The translations under genes and the position numbers were made by a program. 64,000 nt of DNA from Clostridiales bacterium (GTDB taxonomy: Bacteria > Bacillota > Clostridia > Christensenellales > Pumilibacteraceae), in assembly GCA_022511445.1 (NCBI GenBank), contig JAFLVE010000107.1, forward strand, positions 1 to 64,000. Reading direction: 5' to 3'. A model generated the notes under the pieces. That model was not told the DNA's origin and searched no databases. It saw nothing but the letters and a program-made list of their open reading frames with translations. Positions 52,139-62,495 of this stretch are shown here, one piece after another (the stretch's first letter is position 1; every line of letters starts with the position of its first letter).

Positions 52139-52291
52139 AAGAGCACAAATGTTAAACAACCGAAAGTGAAATCAATGGGTCAATCTGTGGTTGTAAGGTA
52201 ATTCGATAATTGTTAGTTTTTTAAGAGAACAAAAGAACAATCGAAAACGAAATCAAGGAATAAATCTGTGATTGTAAGGTAATGTACGGAT
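52139..52291 (+). repeat. 81-84-bp direct repeat before the DUF5685 gene
   Basis: Two imperfect units: AAGAGCACAAATG..GAAATCA..CAATCTGTGGTTGTAAGG from 52139, and AAGAGAACAAAAG..GAAATCA..AATCTGTGATTGTAAGG from 52223. The second unit runs into the start of the DUF5685 gene, whose ATG follows TAAGGTA. The same GAAATCA..AATCTGTGATTGT core is part of the 83-bp tandem repeat at 37750. Confidence 0.75.
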
Positions 52292-53151
52292 ACGTAATAC
52301 CGCAAAAAAGCACGCTCTCCAATCAGGACTTTGTGCTATATAGGTCGTTTTACTGCGGCATTTGCTGTCAGACGGGAAAGCTGTTCGGGCAGCTCCCGCG
52401 GTTTACCACCAATTACGATTTTACGTTTTTGTCGGCGCTTCTTCACGACGCGGCAAAAGCCGATATAGTCATTGAAGAACACGGGTGCGTTCTTAACCCC
52501 AAGAAAAAGGCGATTCTCCAGCCAAACCCCCTGCACGAGCGAATAGCCGCGGCAAACATCATTCTCTCGTACAAAAAGGCGGAGGACGGCGTTAAGGACG
52601 GCGACGGGCTTAAATACGGTCTTGCGCGGCGGGCGTTCTCCCGTCCGTACAAAAAGGCGGCGGCGGCTTTTCCCGAAATAGCGGAGGCGGTGAACGCCGC
52701 TTACGAAAAGATTGACTCAGTGGAAACGGAAAACGTAGAAAGCCTCGACCGCGCCGCCGACCCGTTCGCTTCGATGATGGCGAAAATTTCCGAAGTAATA
52801 ATAGGCGAAAGAATAGATGACAATCTAAAAGGATTGTGTTATAATATAGGTAAGTTCGTCTACTTCGCGGACGCAATCGACGACCTCGAGGACGATTTTA
52901 GGAAGAAGCGGTACAATCCGTTTATTGCGGCGCTTGGGGAGTTTAAGAGCCGAGCGGACTTTATGGAAAAGAACAAGGACGCCGTAGAGTTCGCGGTTAT
53001 GAGCACTTACGCGCGTGCGGTGGACTGCTTTATTAGGCTCAATCTGACCCAAAGCCGCTCCCTTCTTACCAACATCGTGTGCGAAGGCTTAAAGGCGAAA
53101 GCGGAAGAGCTTCTCGGCGCAAAAAAGAAGCTGCGCCCGCCCAAAATCTAA
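52282..53151 (+). CDS. DUF5685 family protein
   Basis: 289 residues, helical. The family start MYGYVIPQKSTLSNQDFVLYRSFYCGICCQTGKLFG carries a CGICC cysteine cluster (~25-29) and is followed by FTTNYDFTFLSALL. A later DDLEDDFRKKRYNPF segment (~197-211) resembles the Asp-rich metal sites of prenyl-synthase-like folds. In Clostridia such genes often precede a J-domain gene, as here. Enzymatic role not established. The start codon lies at the end of a direct repeat that supplies a weak AAGG site. Confidence 0.8.
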   Translation: MYGYVIPQKSTLSNQDFVLYRSFYCGICCQTGKLFGQLPRFTTNYDFTFLSALLHDAAKADIVIEEHGCVLNPKKKAILQPNPLHERIAAANIILSYKKAEDGVKDGDGLKYGLARRAFSRPYKKAAAAFPEIAEAVNAAYEKIDSVETENVESLDRAADPFASMMAKISEVIIGERIDDNLKGLCYNIGKFVYFADAIDDLEDDFRKKRYNPFIAALGEFKSRADFMEKNKDAVEFAVMSTYARAVDCFIRLNLTQSRSLLTNIVCEGLKAKAEELLGAKKKLRPPKI

Positions 53152-53281
53152 AACCTCGCATTCTAATGAAATTTTAATCGCTTTAATACCGTATACTAAT
53201 ATCGCTTATGATATAATGGTATTGTGGAAAGTGTGAGATAACCGCAATATACCGTTGTTATTCAGAGAATAGGAGAGTAAA

Positions 53282-53929
53282 ATGAAAGATCCTTACGCGC
53301 TCTTGGGACTTACGCGTGACGCAGACCACGAGCTCATAAGAACAAAGTACAAAGAGCTTCACGCCAAGTACAGCGAGCAACGCTTTAAGCCCGGCGCGGA
53401 GGGTAACCGTGGCGCGCGCAAGCTCCAGGAGCTGGAGGAGGCGTGGAGTATCATCTCGTCCGAAATCGACGTCGCGGGCAAGACCGCGAACGAGCCCGAC
53501 TACGGAAAAATCGACGAGCTTATTCGCGCCGGAAAGTACAACGAGGCGCAGGATATGCTCGACTCCGTTACCGACCGCAAGGGCGAGTGGCACTATATGC
53601 AGTCCATTGTGTTCTATAAGCGCGACTGGTTGACCGAATCCAAGGCGCAGCTCGAAATGGCTATTCAGGACGATCCGACAAACCCCAAATACCGCTCATC
53701 GCTCGAAAAGCTCAATATGGCTATGAACAATCCGCGTCAGGGCGGATATAACGCGGGTCAGACTTACGGACAGAACGGGCAAGCCTACGGGCAGAACGGC
53801 CCTACCTACGAACAGCCTCCGCAACAACAGCCGCAACAGAGCGGCGAAAACCTCGGCAACTGCCTCTCGTCGTGCTGCTGCGCGTACTGCCTTACCGATT
53901 GCTTGTGCTCGGCGCTACGCTGCTTGTAA
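53282..53929 (+). CDS. J-domain-like protein without HPD, with Cys-rich tail
   Basis: 215 residues. Residues 1-65 resemble a J-domain (MKDPYALLGLTRDADHELIRTKYKELHAKYSEQRFKPG..ARKLQELEEAWSII), but the HPD tripeptide needed to stimulate DnaK is absent. Helical TPR-like region 70-145, a Gln/Gly/Tyr linker (GQTYGQNGQAYGQNG), then a tail with eight cysteines in the last ~23 residues (NCLSSCCCAYCLTDCLCSALRC). The tail may bind metal or membrane, which is inference. Start after AGGAGagtaaaATG. The next gene starts immediately at the base after its stop. Confidence 0.8.
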   Translation: MKDPYALLGLTRDADHELIRTKYKELHAKYSEQRFKPGAEGNRGARKLQELEEAWSIISSEIDVAGKTANEPDYGKIDELIRAGKYNEAQDMLDSVTDRKGEWHYMQSIVFYKRDWLTESKAQLEMAIQDDPTNPKYRSSLEKLNMAMNNPRQGGYNAGQTYGQNGQAYGQNGPTYEQPPQQQPQQSGENLGNCLSSCCCAYCLTDCLCSALRCL

Positions 53930-54619
53930 ATGCGAAGCGGAGCAATAAAAATAACAACTGCCGCAGTTTGCACGGCGCTTGCCGTCATATTCTGCGTCAT
54001 GACAGCCTATTTGCCGCTTAGTATAATGCCGTTATACTTTGCGGCTTTCTGTATATTTCTCGCCTGTAAACGCGGGAGCCTGCCGTACGGCATACTTTGC
54101 ATGCTCGCAACCGTGGGGATAATGTTCGCAATGACGGGGCTGTCCGTTAAATGGCTCTTTCTAGTTTTTATGTTTGCGCCGTACGGACTGCTGACGTACT
54201 TTATTCACCGCTTTACTTACTTTAAGGTGAAGTGGGCCGTTATCCGCATTGTAATCGCTTCGCTGTATTTCGACCTTATGCTCGGCATGGTGTATCTCGT
54301 CGTCGTTAACGTGGCGAGCGTGGGGCTTGATATTCCGCTTTTTAAGATGATAGAAAAGCTCGGCGGGTATTGGACCTTTGCGCTTGTCGCCAACGTTCTG
54401 CTTATCCCGCTCGACTTTATTTTCTCCACGCTCGGGAACGTCGTGCTGAAGCGCCTTCCGGGCGGCGGGGGCGTTAAGCCCGCTAAAACCGCGGAGGAGA
54501 GAACGGAGGACGAAAGAATTTACGACATTTTCGGCTACGCCGTCGACGGGAAAAAAGAAAAGGAAGACAATAAAGAAGACAATAAAGACGACGGGGAAGA
54601 CAGCGGCGCCGACGCATAA
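53930..54619 (+). CDS. Integral membrane protein, unknown function
   Basis: 229 residues, six hydrophobic segments between about 5 and 165, in the style of ECF-type substrate-binding (S) components or DUF2232-like proteins, then a highly charged C-terminal tail (KKEKEDNKEDNKDDGEDSG). No ribosome site separates it from the J-like gene: the ATG directly follows the TAA, so expression is coupled. With the DUF5685 protein it forms a trio common in Clostridia. No substrate can be named. Confidence 0.65.
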   Translation: MRSGAIKITTAAVCTALAVIFCVMTAYLPLSIMPLYFAAFCIFLACKRGSLPYGILCMLATVGIMFAMTGLSVKWLFLVFMFAPYGLLTYFIHRFTYFKVKWAVIRIVIASLYFDLMLGMVYLVVVNVASVGLDIPLFKMIEKLGGYWTFALVANVLLIPLDFIFSTLGNVVLKRLPGGGGVKPAKTAEERTEDERIYDIFGYAVDGKKEKEDNKEDNKDDGEDSGADA

Positions 54620-54674
54620 GATAAGATTCTTCTGCAAAGCTTCGGCATGACAAAAAAGACCGCATACGGGTGTA

Positions 54675-54928
54675 TTTCATAGGGATTTACCCGTGGACAA
54701 AAAAGCCCACTATACTTCGGAAACGAAGTATAGTGGGCTATACTTTTACTATGCGGCTAACGCCTGACCTCCGCTGCGTTCGCTGCGCTCACTTCGGTCG
54801 AAATGATGGGCAGGCGGTAGTAAGTGCGACTATACTTATTTTAAGCGGTAACGTTTATACTACCGTCCGTCATTCCGAGCTTGTCGAGGAATCCGGGCGA
54901 TCCGCCGCACTTACTGTTAAACAAATAT
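54675..54928 (+). repeat. Dispersed ~255-bp repeat, copy C
   Basis: Near-identical to 15995-16252 (see copy B), same orientation. The flanks contain, about 120 bp on, TTTCGCAAACACCAAAATGGCGGCTTTTTT (with a terminator-like end), matching the GCAAACACCA hairpins near copies A and B. The rest of the gap up to 55083 contains no gene. Confidence 0.95.
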
Positions 54929-55083
54929 GATTGTGGTATTTGCGATTCGAGGAGTAAATTTGCTTGCTTGCAATAGCATATTTGCGACGAATACAAAATC
55001 GGTATTATACCACTGCGGTACAATACCGATTATATTTCCATTTCGCAAACACCAAAATGGCGGCTTTTTTATACTACGCTATT

Positions 55084-56175
55084 TTACTTTTTCTTTTTTG
55101 ACGACGATTTTTTCGGCGTTGTTTTCTTTTCTTGTTTTTCCGTTGTGAGTTCGGGGACGCGGTAACCGGCGGCTTCCGCTAACGCTTTGTATTTTTCGGC
55201 AAGCTCGGGATCGGGGGCTACGCCCGCGCCTTGAGTGTAGCACAGCGAAAGGTCGACGTACGCCATTGCAAAACCGTGCTCCGCAGAGCGGCGGTAAAGC
55301 GAGAAGGCGCGTTCCTTGTTTTCGGTCACGCCCGTTCCGTTTAGATAGCATTTAGCAAGGTTGTACTGTCCCGAGGGGCATTCCGCGTCCGCCGACATAG
55401 TGTACAGCCTGACCGCCTCTTTTACGTCCTTTTCGACGCCTCGACCCGTTTCGTAGCAAAAGCCGAGGTTTGCGACCGCGACGGCGTTTCCGAGGTCGGC
55501 GGCGCGCTTAAACCACTCGACGGCAAGCTTGTAGTCTGCTGTGACGCCGCTGCCGTTAAGATAGCACATTCCGATATTGTTCATCGCGGTGGCGTAGCCG
55601 AGATGGGCGGCGCGGGAGTAGTAGGAAAACGCCTCGGCGGGATTGCGCTCGACGCCCCGTCCGAAGCTGTAACAATCGCCGACGTTATTGAGCGCCGCGG
55701 GGAAGTCCGCTTCCGCGGCTTCCGAAAAGCATTCGAAAGCTTTTTCGTCGTCTTGCTCTACGCCCAGTCCGCGCTGATAGCAAAACCCGAGGTCGTTCAT
55801 TCCGCCAGGGTGGCCTTGCTCCGCGGTCTTACTGAAAATCTCCACCGCTTTTTTGTAGTCCTGCTCGACGATTCCGCTTCCGTCTAAGTAGAAATGTCCG
55901 AGCGTGAACTGCGCGTCGATGTTTCCCGCCTCCGCGGCCTGTTTAATAAGCTCGTAAGCGCGCTTAACGTCGGGCTTTACGCCGAAGCCGCGCAGATAGC
56001 ACACGCCGAGCGAGTATATCGCGGGAACGTAGCCGAGCTTTGCGCTTTGGGCGAAGTTTGCGGCGGCTTTACCGAAGTCGACGGGACATCCGTCGCCCGA
56101 AAAGGCTTTTTCGCCTATATCGAAGTATTTTTTTCCGAGGAACTCGGTAGGTGACAGCGTGGGTTCTTTTGCCAT
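55084..56175 (-). CDS. Sel1-repeat protein, about 9 repeats, Lys-rich tail
   Basis: 363 residues from the ATG at 56175 (aaaGAGGTgtattATG on the minus strand); the frame extends upstream but the extension is not repeat-like. About nine Sel1 units (PAIYSLGVCYLRGFGV, DAQFTLGHFYLDGSGI, GGMNDLGFCYQRGLGV and so on) precede a basic tail (KTTPKKSSSKKKK). It is a more divergent relative of the 30-35 kb cluster: it lacks the MTELEK-type cap and carries an insertion in the third unit. Cytoplasmic scaffold by family. Stands alone. Confidence 0.88.
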   Translation of the reverse strand: MAKEPTLSPTEFLGKKYFDIGEKAFSGDGCPVDFGKAAANFAQSAKLGYVPAIYSLGVCYLRGFGVKPDVKRAYELIKQAAEAGNIDAQFTLGHFYLDGSGIVEQDYKKAVEIFSKTAEQGHPGGMNDLGFCYQRGLGVEQDDEKAFECFSEAAEADFPAALNNVGDCYSFGRGVERNPAEAFSYYSRAAHLGYATAMNNIGMCYLNGSGVTADYKLAVEWFKRAADLGNAVAVANLGFCYETGRGVEKDVKEAVRLYTMSADAECPSGQYNLAKCYLNGTGVTENKERAFSLYRRSAEHGFAMAYVDLSLCYTQGAGVAPDPELAEKYKALAEAAGYRVPELTTEKQEKKTTPKKSSSKKKK

Positions 56176-56304
56176 AATACACCTCTTTATGCTAAAAGTA
56201 ATTATAGCACATGATTTTTTGCTTTGCAAGCGATACAAATTATATATGACGATAATAGATTAAAAGCGCCTTATCCGAAAGGGTATAAAAAAATTATATG
56301 CGGC

Positions 56305-56310
56305 TATAAT
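56305..56310 (+). promoter_or_regulatory. -10 box directly before the 56318 gene
   Basis: TATAAT ends 7 bases before the ATG at 56318. No good -35 is visible (GGTATA at 17 bp). Confidence 0.5.
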
Positions 56311-56317
56311 TTTTTGC

Positions 56318-56881
56318 ATGGTTACTTATTGTATAGGCTCGGCGCGCATCAAGCGCGAATACTTTGCCGATTCTGGCGCAATCGTCCTCGATAACGTGGA
56401 GGTGCTGTTTTGCGCGAGCGAAAACGGCAGAAACTACTTTGCCTACGGCGACGTGCCGTTCGGCTCGTTTACGGTGGAGGAGTATCTGACCTACCGCCGC
56501 GCGCTGACAACGGAGCCGTTTTCCGAAAAAGCGCTTTTACCATTTAAAATCCCCGCGACTAAAAGAATAAACAAGCTTTGTCCCGCAGAGCTTAGGTGCG
56601 TTATGTTTCTCGAAAAGACGACGGGACATACCGACAAAACGCTTGTCGTAAACCTCGACGGAGTAAAGTATACGCGGCGGAACAACGCGGCGTTAAAACG
56701 GCTTATAAAATCTGTGAACGAAGTTTTCGTCTGCGTCAGCGACGCGCGGTTTGTCGCTAACGCCGATAGGGGGTATAAAACGCTTCTTTTCGGAAAGCCC
56801 GCGGAGGGCATAAAGCCCAGGTTTTATGCTGCGAAAAGGCTTGCTAAAAGGATAGGGGCGCGGCGCGCTTCGATAATGTAG
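56318..56881 (+). CDS. Unknown protein, possibly a degenerate ABC-ATPase-like fold
   Basis: 187 residues, soluble. The order of segments is suggestive of an ABC ATPase lacking its P-loop: FTVEEYLTYRRALT, then KRINKLCPAELRCVMFLEKTTG (signature-helix position), TLVVNLDGVKYT (Walker-B position, no Glu), and EVFVCVSDARFV (switch position). No Walker A is present, so ATP use is unlikely. This comparison is speculative. The gene precedes gyrB by 269 bp and has no ribosome site, so it looks leaderless. Confidence 0.5.
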   Translation: MVTYCIGSARIKREYFADSGAIVLDNVEVLFCASENGRNYFAYGDVPFGSFTVEEYLTYRRALTTEPFSEKALLPFKIPATKRINKLCPAELRCVMFLEKTTGHTDKTLVVNLDGVKYTRRNNAALKRLIKSVNEVFVCVSDARFVANADRGYKTLLFGKPAEGIKPRFYAAKRLAKRIGARRASIM

Positions 56882-57042
56882 TCGCCTTTTTCCGTTCGGG
56901 GCTCGGTTTCAGAGTGTAAAACCCGAAAAATCGATTGTAAGCGTAATTTATTCCGTACCTAAAAACATTCATTTTTTACTCCGCGTGGCAAATAGCGCCA
57001 TTTACGGGCATTTGAGAGAGTGTCCGAAAAATATTTTGATAA

Positions 57043-59064
<2,022 letters not shown>

Positions 59065-59076
59065 GGAGTGTAACTC

Positions 59077-61608
59077 ATGGCTAAAAGAGGAGTCAGATCG
59101 GGAAGCGACGAAGGTAAGGATTTCGTCGATAACACCAAAATAATCAATACCCCCGTCGTCGACGAGATGAAGCAATGCTTTATCGCGTACGCAATGGCGG
59201 TTAACGTCTCGCGCGCCATACCTGACGTAAGAGACGGTCTTAAACCCGTTCACCGCCGCATTATTTACGCAATGGGCGAGCTCGGGCTTTGGTCGGACAA
59301 GCCGTACAGAAAGTGCGCGCGCGTAGTCGGTGACGTTTTGGGTAAGTACCACCCGCACGGCGATACCGCGGTGTACGACGCGCTCGTTCGTTTGGCGCAG
59401 GACTTTACAATCCGCTATCCGCTTGTAGACGGTCACGGCAACTTCGGCTCGGTCGACGGCGACCCGCCCGCGGCGCAACGTTATACCGAGGCGAGGCTCG
59501 CTAAAATCTCGGACGAGCTGTTACGCGATATCGACAAGGAAACGGTCGACTGGACCAATAACTTCGACGATTCGCTTCAAGAGCCCACCGTTCTCCCGTC
59601 GCGTTTCCCCAACCTTTTGGTAAACGGCTCGGACGGTATCGCGGTAGGTATGGCGACGAATATTCCGCCGCACAACCTCGGCGAGGTAATTAACGCAATC
59701 GACGCGCTTATCGACGATCCCGATATTTCGGTGGACGACCTTATGAAGTTCGTGCCCGCGCCCGACTATCCGACGGGCGGACTGATTATGGGCAGGGCGA
59801 ACATAAAGCGCGCGTACAAGACCGGCCGCGGCGGCGTTATTATCCGCGCTAAGGCGGAAATTGAGGAATATCCCGTGCGCGAGGGTAGCGAGACGATGCG
59901 TCAGCGCATAGTCGTAACCGAGATTCCGTATCAGGTCAACAAGGAAAAGCTTATAATCCAAATTGCCGACCTCGTCAAGGAAAAGCGTATAGAGGGCATT
60001 TCCGACATTAAGGAAGAGTCAGACCGCGAGGGTATGCGTATCGTAATCGAGGTCAAGCGCGACGCGCAGGCGCAGGTCGTACTTAACACGCTTTATAAGC
60101 ACACCAATCTTCAGGTTTCGCAGGGCATAACCTTCCTCGCGCTTGCCGACGGCGAGCCCAAGGTGCTTAACCTTAAGGAGATGCTCGAGTATTACGTAAA
60201 GCATCAAATAGAGGTAGTAACGCGCCGTACCCGTCACGATCTTGCCGCGGCGCAGGAGCGCGCGCACATAGTCGAAGGTCTTGTAAAAGCGCAGGCGAAT
60301 ATCGACAGGGTAATTAAGATAATCAAGCAAAGCCGCGATAACGTCGAGGCGGCGGAAAAACTAATGGAGGAGTTCTACCTCTCCGACAAGCAGGCTAACG
60401 CCATTCTCGAAATGAAGCTGCGCCGCTTGACGAGCCTCGAAATAGACGCATTGCAAAACGAGCTTGTCAATCTCAACAACAAGATTGCCGACTTCAAGAG
60501 CATACTCGCAAGTCCCAAGCGCGTTACCGATATTGTTAAAAGCGAGCTTCAGGAGATTAAGGAAAGCTACGACAATCCGAGAAGGTCGGAGCTTTGCATA
60601 GACTACAACGAGATAGACATCGGAGATCTTATCGACCGCGAGGACGTCGTTATCTCGATGACCCACTACGGCTACATCAAGCGCCTTCCCACCACCGAGT
60701 ACAAAACTCAGCACCGCGGTGGCAAGGGCGTTACGGCGCACAGACCCAAGGAAGAGGACTTCGTGGAGAACATGTTCGTAACGAACACGCACGACACCCT
60801 CCTGTTCTTTACCAATTACGGCAGAGTTTACGCCGACAAAGCGTACGTCGTTCCCGAGGCGGAACGCACCGCGCGTGGCAGGGCGATAGTCAACCTCCTC
60901 CAGCTTTCGGAGGGCGAAAAGGTGTCCGCGGTCATTCCCATTAAGGACGACGAATACAAGGGCAACCTCGTTATGGCGACCAAGCGCGGCATGATTAAAA
61001 AGACGGCGCTCACCGAGTTCAGACTTATAAGGCGTATCGGCAAGGTTGCTATCAAGCTGTGCGAGGGCGACGAGCTTATTTCCGTTCAGCAGACGGGCGG
61101 TATCGACGAGATTATTATCGCGTCGCAGACTGGTAAGTGCATACGCTTCTCCGAGGAGAACGTAAGGCTTATGGGCAGAGACACGCAGGGCGTTCGCGCA
61201 ATGAAGCTTGCCGAGGACGACAACGTTGTCGATATGGCGATAGTTCGTCCCGACTGCGACATCCTTACCGTCAGCGAAAACGGCTTCGGAAAACGCACCG
61301 ATATCGACGAGTTCAGACTGCAGTCCCGTGCAGGCAAGGGCATTAAGGCGGGTACGTTTAACAGCAAGACGGGCAGGCTCGTCAATATGAAGCTCGTCAA
61401 TCCCGAGGACGATATAATGGTCATCTCCGACAACGGCACCATTATAAGAATGCTCGTTAAGGAAGTTTCCAAGATAAGCCGCGACACCCAGGGCGTAAGA
61501 ATGATGCGCGTCAAGAACCAGGGCACAGTCGTTTGCGTAGCCACCGCGCCCCACCAAGAGATAATCGAGGATGACGGCGGCAGCGGCGAGGGCGAGTCAG
61601 CAGAATAA
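59077..61608 (+). CDS. gyrA: DNA gyrase subunit A
   Basis: 843 residues. The breakage-reunion domain includes [23 protein letters not shown], the quinolone-resistance region [20 protein letters not shown] (Thr where E. coli has Ser83) and the catalytic Tyr in [10 protein letters not shown] (~133). A C-terminal beta-pinwheel carries the GyrA box [10 protein letters not shown], which argues for gyrase rather than topoisomerase IV. The short acidic end ([10 protein letters not shown]) follows. It is coupled to gyrB (12-bp gap) and ends in a strong terminator. Confidence 0.97.
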   Translation: MAKRGVRSGSDEGKDFVDNTKIINTPVVDEMKQCFIAYAMAVNVSRAIPDVRDGLKPVHRRIIYAMGELGLWSDKPYRKCARVVGDVLGKYHPHGDTAVYDALVRLAQDFTIRYPLVDGHGNFGSVDGDPPAAQRYTEARLAKISDELLRDIDKETVDWTNNFDDSLQEPTVLPSRFPNLLVNGSDGIAVGMATNIPPHNLGEVINAIDALIDDPDISVDDLMKFVPAPDYPTGGLIMGRANIKRAYKTGRGGVIIRAKAEIEEYPVREGSETMRQRIVVTEIPYQVNKEKLIIQIADLVKEKRIEGISDIKEESDREGMRIVIEVKRDAQAQVVLNTLYKHTNLQVSQGITFLALADGEPKVLNLKEMLEYYVKHQIEVVTRRTRHDLAAAQERAHIVEGLVKAQANIDRVIKIIKQSRDNVEAAEKLMEEFYLSDKQANAILEMKLRRLTSLEIDALQNELVNLNNKIADFKSILASPKRVTDIVKSELQEIKESYDNPRRSELCIDYNEIDIGDLIDREDVVISMTHYGYIKRLPTTEYKTQHRGGKGVTAHRPKEEDFVENMFVTNTHDTLLFFTNYGRVYADKAYVVPEAERTARGRAIVNLLQLSEGEKVSAVIPIKDDEYKGNLVMATKRGMIKKTALTEFRLIRRIGKVAIKLCEGDELISVQQTGGIDEIIIASQTGKCIRFSEENVRLMGRDTQGVRAMKLAEDDNVVDMAIVRPDCDILTVSENGFGKRTDIDEFRLQSRAGKGIKAGTFNSKTGRLVNMKLVNPEDDIMVISDNGTIIRMLVKEVSKISRDTQGVRMMRVKNQGTVVCVATAPHQEIIEDDGGSGEGESAE

Positions 61609-61651
61609 TTTTGCTTCCGAATTTAATTAAATAACCGACTTAAAAAGAACA

Positions 61652-61679
61652 CGGCGCGGCTTTATGCCGCGCCTTTTTA
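61652..61679 (+). terminator. Terminator after gyrA
   Basis: GGCGCGGC pairs with GCCGCGCC, followed by TTTTTAT. The DUF559 cassette begins at the next base. Confidence 0.92.
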
Positions 61680-61680
61680 T

Positions 61681-62229
61681 AGGCTCCCCTGTGCAAGGGG
61701 CGCGACGCGTTAAGCAAACAGTCCGGTGGACTGTTTGTAGCCAAAGCGGGGAGCAATCTATGATTGCAACCTGGGCCGAAGGCTGGCTGCGAAGCAGACT
61801 GAGGGGCTGTTAAATGGATAGAAAACACAACACTAAATTAACATCAAATTCACGAGAATTGCGAAATAATATGACAAAAGAAGAAAAGCATCTGTGGTAT
61901 GACTTTTTAAAATCCTATCCGGTGCGCTTTAATCGTCAAAAAGTGCTTGGAAAATATATCGCGGATTTTTATTGTTACAAAGCTAAACTGGTAATAGAAT
62001 TAGACGGCTCACAGCATTTTGAAGAAAAGGGCATGGCATACGACGAAGAGAGAACGGAATACTTAAAGCAATACGGATTAACAGTAATCCGCGTGGCAAA
62101 CAATATGGTGAATAAGCGGTTTAGAGCCGTATGTGAATATATTGATAATTATGTACAGGATTATTTGCAGAATCATTGACAGCCCCTCAGTCGCCTAACG
62201 GCGACAGCTCCCCTTACACAGGGGAGCCT
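61681..62229. mobile_element. Inverted-repeat-bracketed DUF559 nuclease cassette
   Basis: The left end AGGCTCCCCTGTGCAAGGGG (61681-61700) matches the reverse complement of the right end (62210-62229) at 19 of 20 bases. The inner ends match too: GACTGAGGGGCTGTTA (61797-61812) against the reverse complement of TGACAGCCCCTCAGTC (62177-62192). The coding region fills the space exactly: ATG is 1-2 bases from the left inner repeat, and the stop TGA is the first bases of the right one. No target-site duplication is evident. Confidence 0.75.
61814..62179 (+). CDS. DUF559 PD-(D/E)XK endonuclease-like protein
   Basis: 121 residues. DUF559/Vsr-like fold: RELRNNMTKEEKHLWYDFLKSYPVRFNRQKVLGKYIADFYCYKAKLVIELDGSQHF, with Asp in IADFYC and Glu/Asp in VIELDGSQH as the likely metal-binding residues, then a YDEERTEYLKQYGLTVIRVANNMV end. 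It is predicted to cut or nick DNA. AT-richer and with different codon use from gyrA and nifS, so it was probably acquired. The GAGGGG of the left repeat doubles as the ribosome site. Its only neighbours are the bracketing repeats. Confidence 0.88.
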   Translation: MDRKHNTKLTSNSRELRNNMTKEEKHLWYDFLKSYPVRFNRQKVLGKYIADFYCYKAKLVIELDGSQHFEEKGMAYDEERTEYLKQYGLTVIRVANNMVNKRFRAVCEYIDNYVQDYLQNH

Positions 62230-62262
62230 TATACCGATATAGGCTTACAGGTTAATTAAGCA

Positions 62263-62320
62263 GCAGCCCCTCAATTGGCTAACGACGATAGCTCCCCTTA
62301 CATAGGGGAGCCTTTTTTTG
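62263..62320 (+). repeat. Solo repeat copy ending in a terminator
   Basis: GCAGCCCCTCAATTGGCTAA ... AGCTCCCC TTACATA GGGGAGCC TTTTTTT. A direct copy of the right-hand repeat of the DUF559 cassette; its CTCCCC/GGGGAG stem plus seven T makes a functional-looking intrinsic terminator. The remaining gap to 62423 shows nothing else. Confidence 0.85.
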
Positions 62321-62423
62321 CGAGTTGTACATACATCACTTGCTCGGGGGAAGTCTTACAATCTCGATGTATTATTCGTATTATTGTTTTATGTGGATAG
62401 AAAAAAATATTGTGCGTAAACGG

Positions 62424-62452
62424 TTGACAAGAAGGGGAACGCACTGTATAAT
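62424..62452 (+). promoter_or_regulatory. nifS promoter
   Basis: TTGACA, 17-bp spacer, TATAAT at 62447-62452: near-consensus sigma-A. Confidence 0.9.
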
Positions 62453-62495
62453 ACCGTTAGTGTTAATTCATACTAAATTACTGGGAATTAAAATC

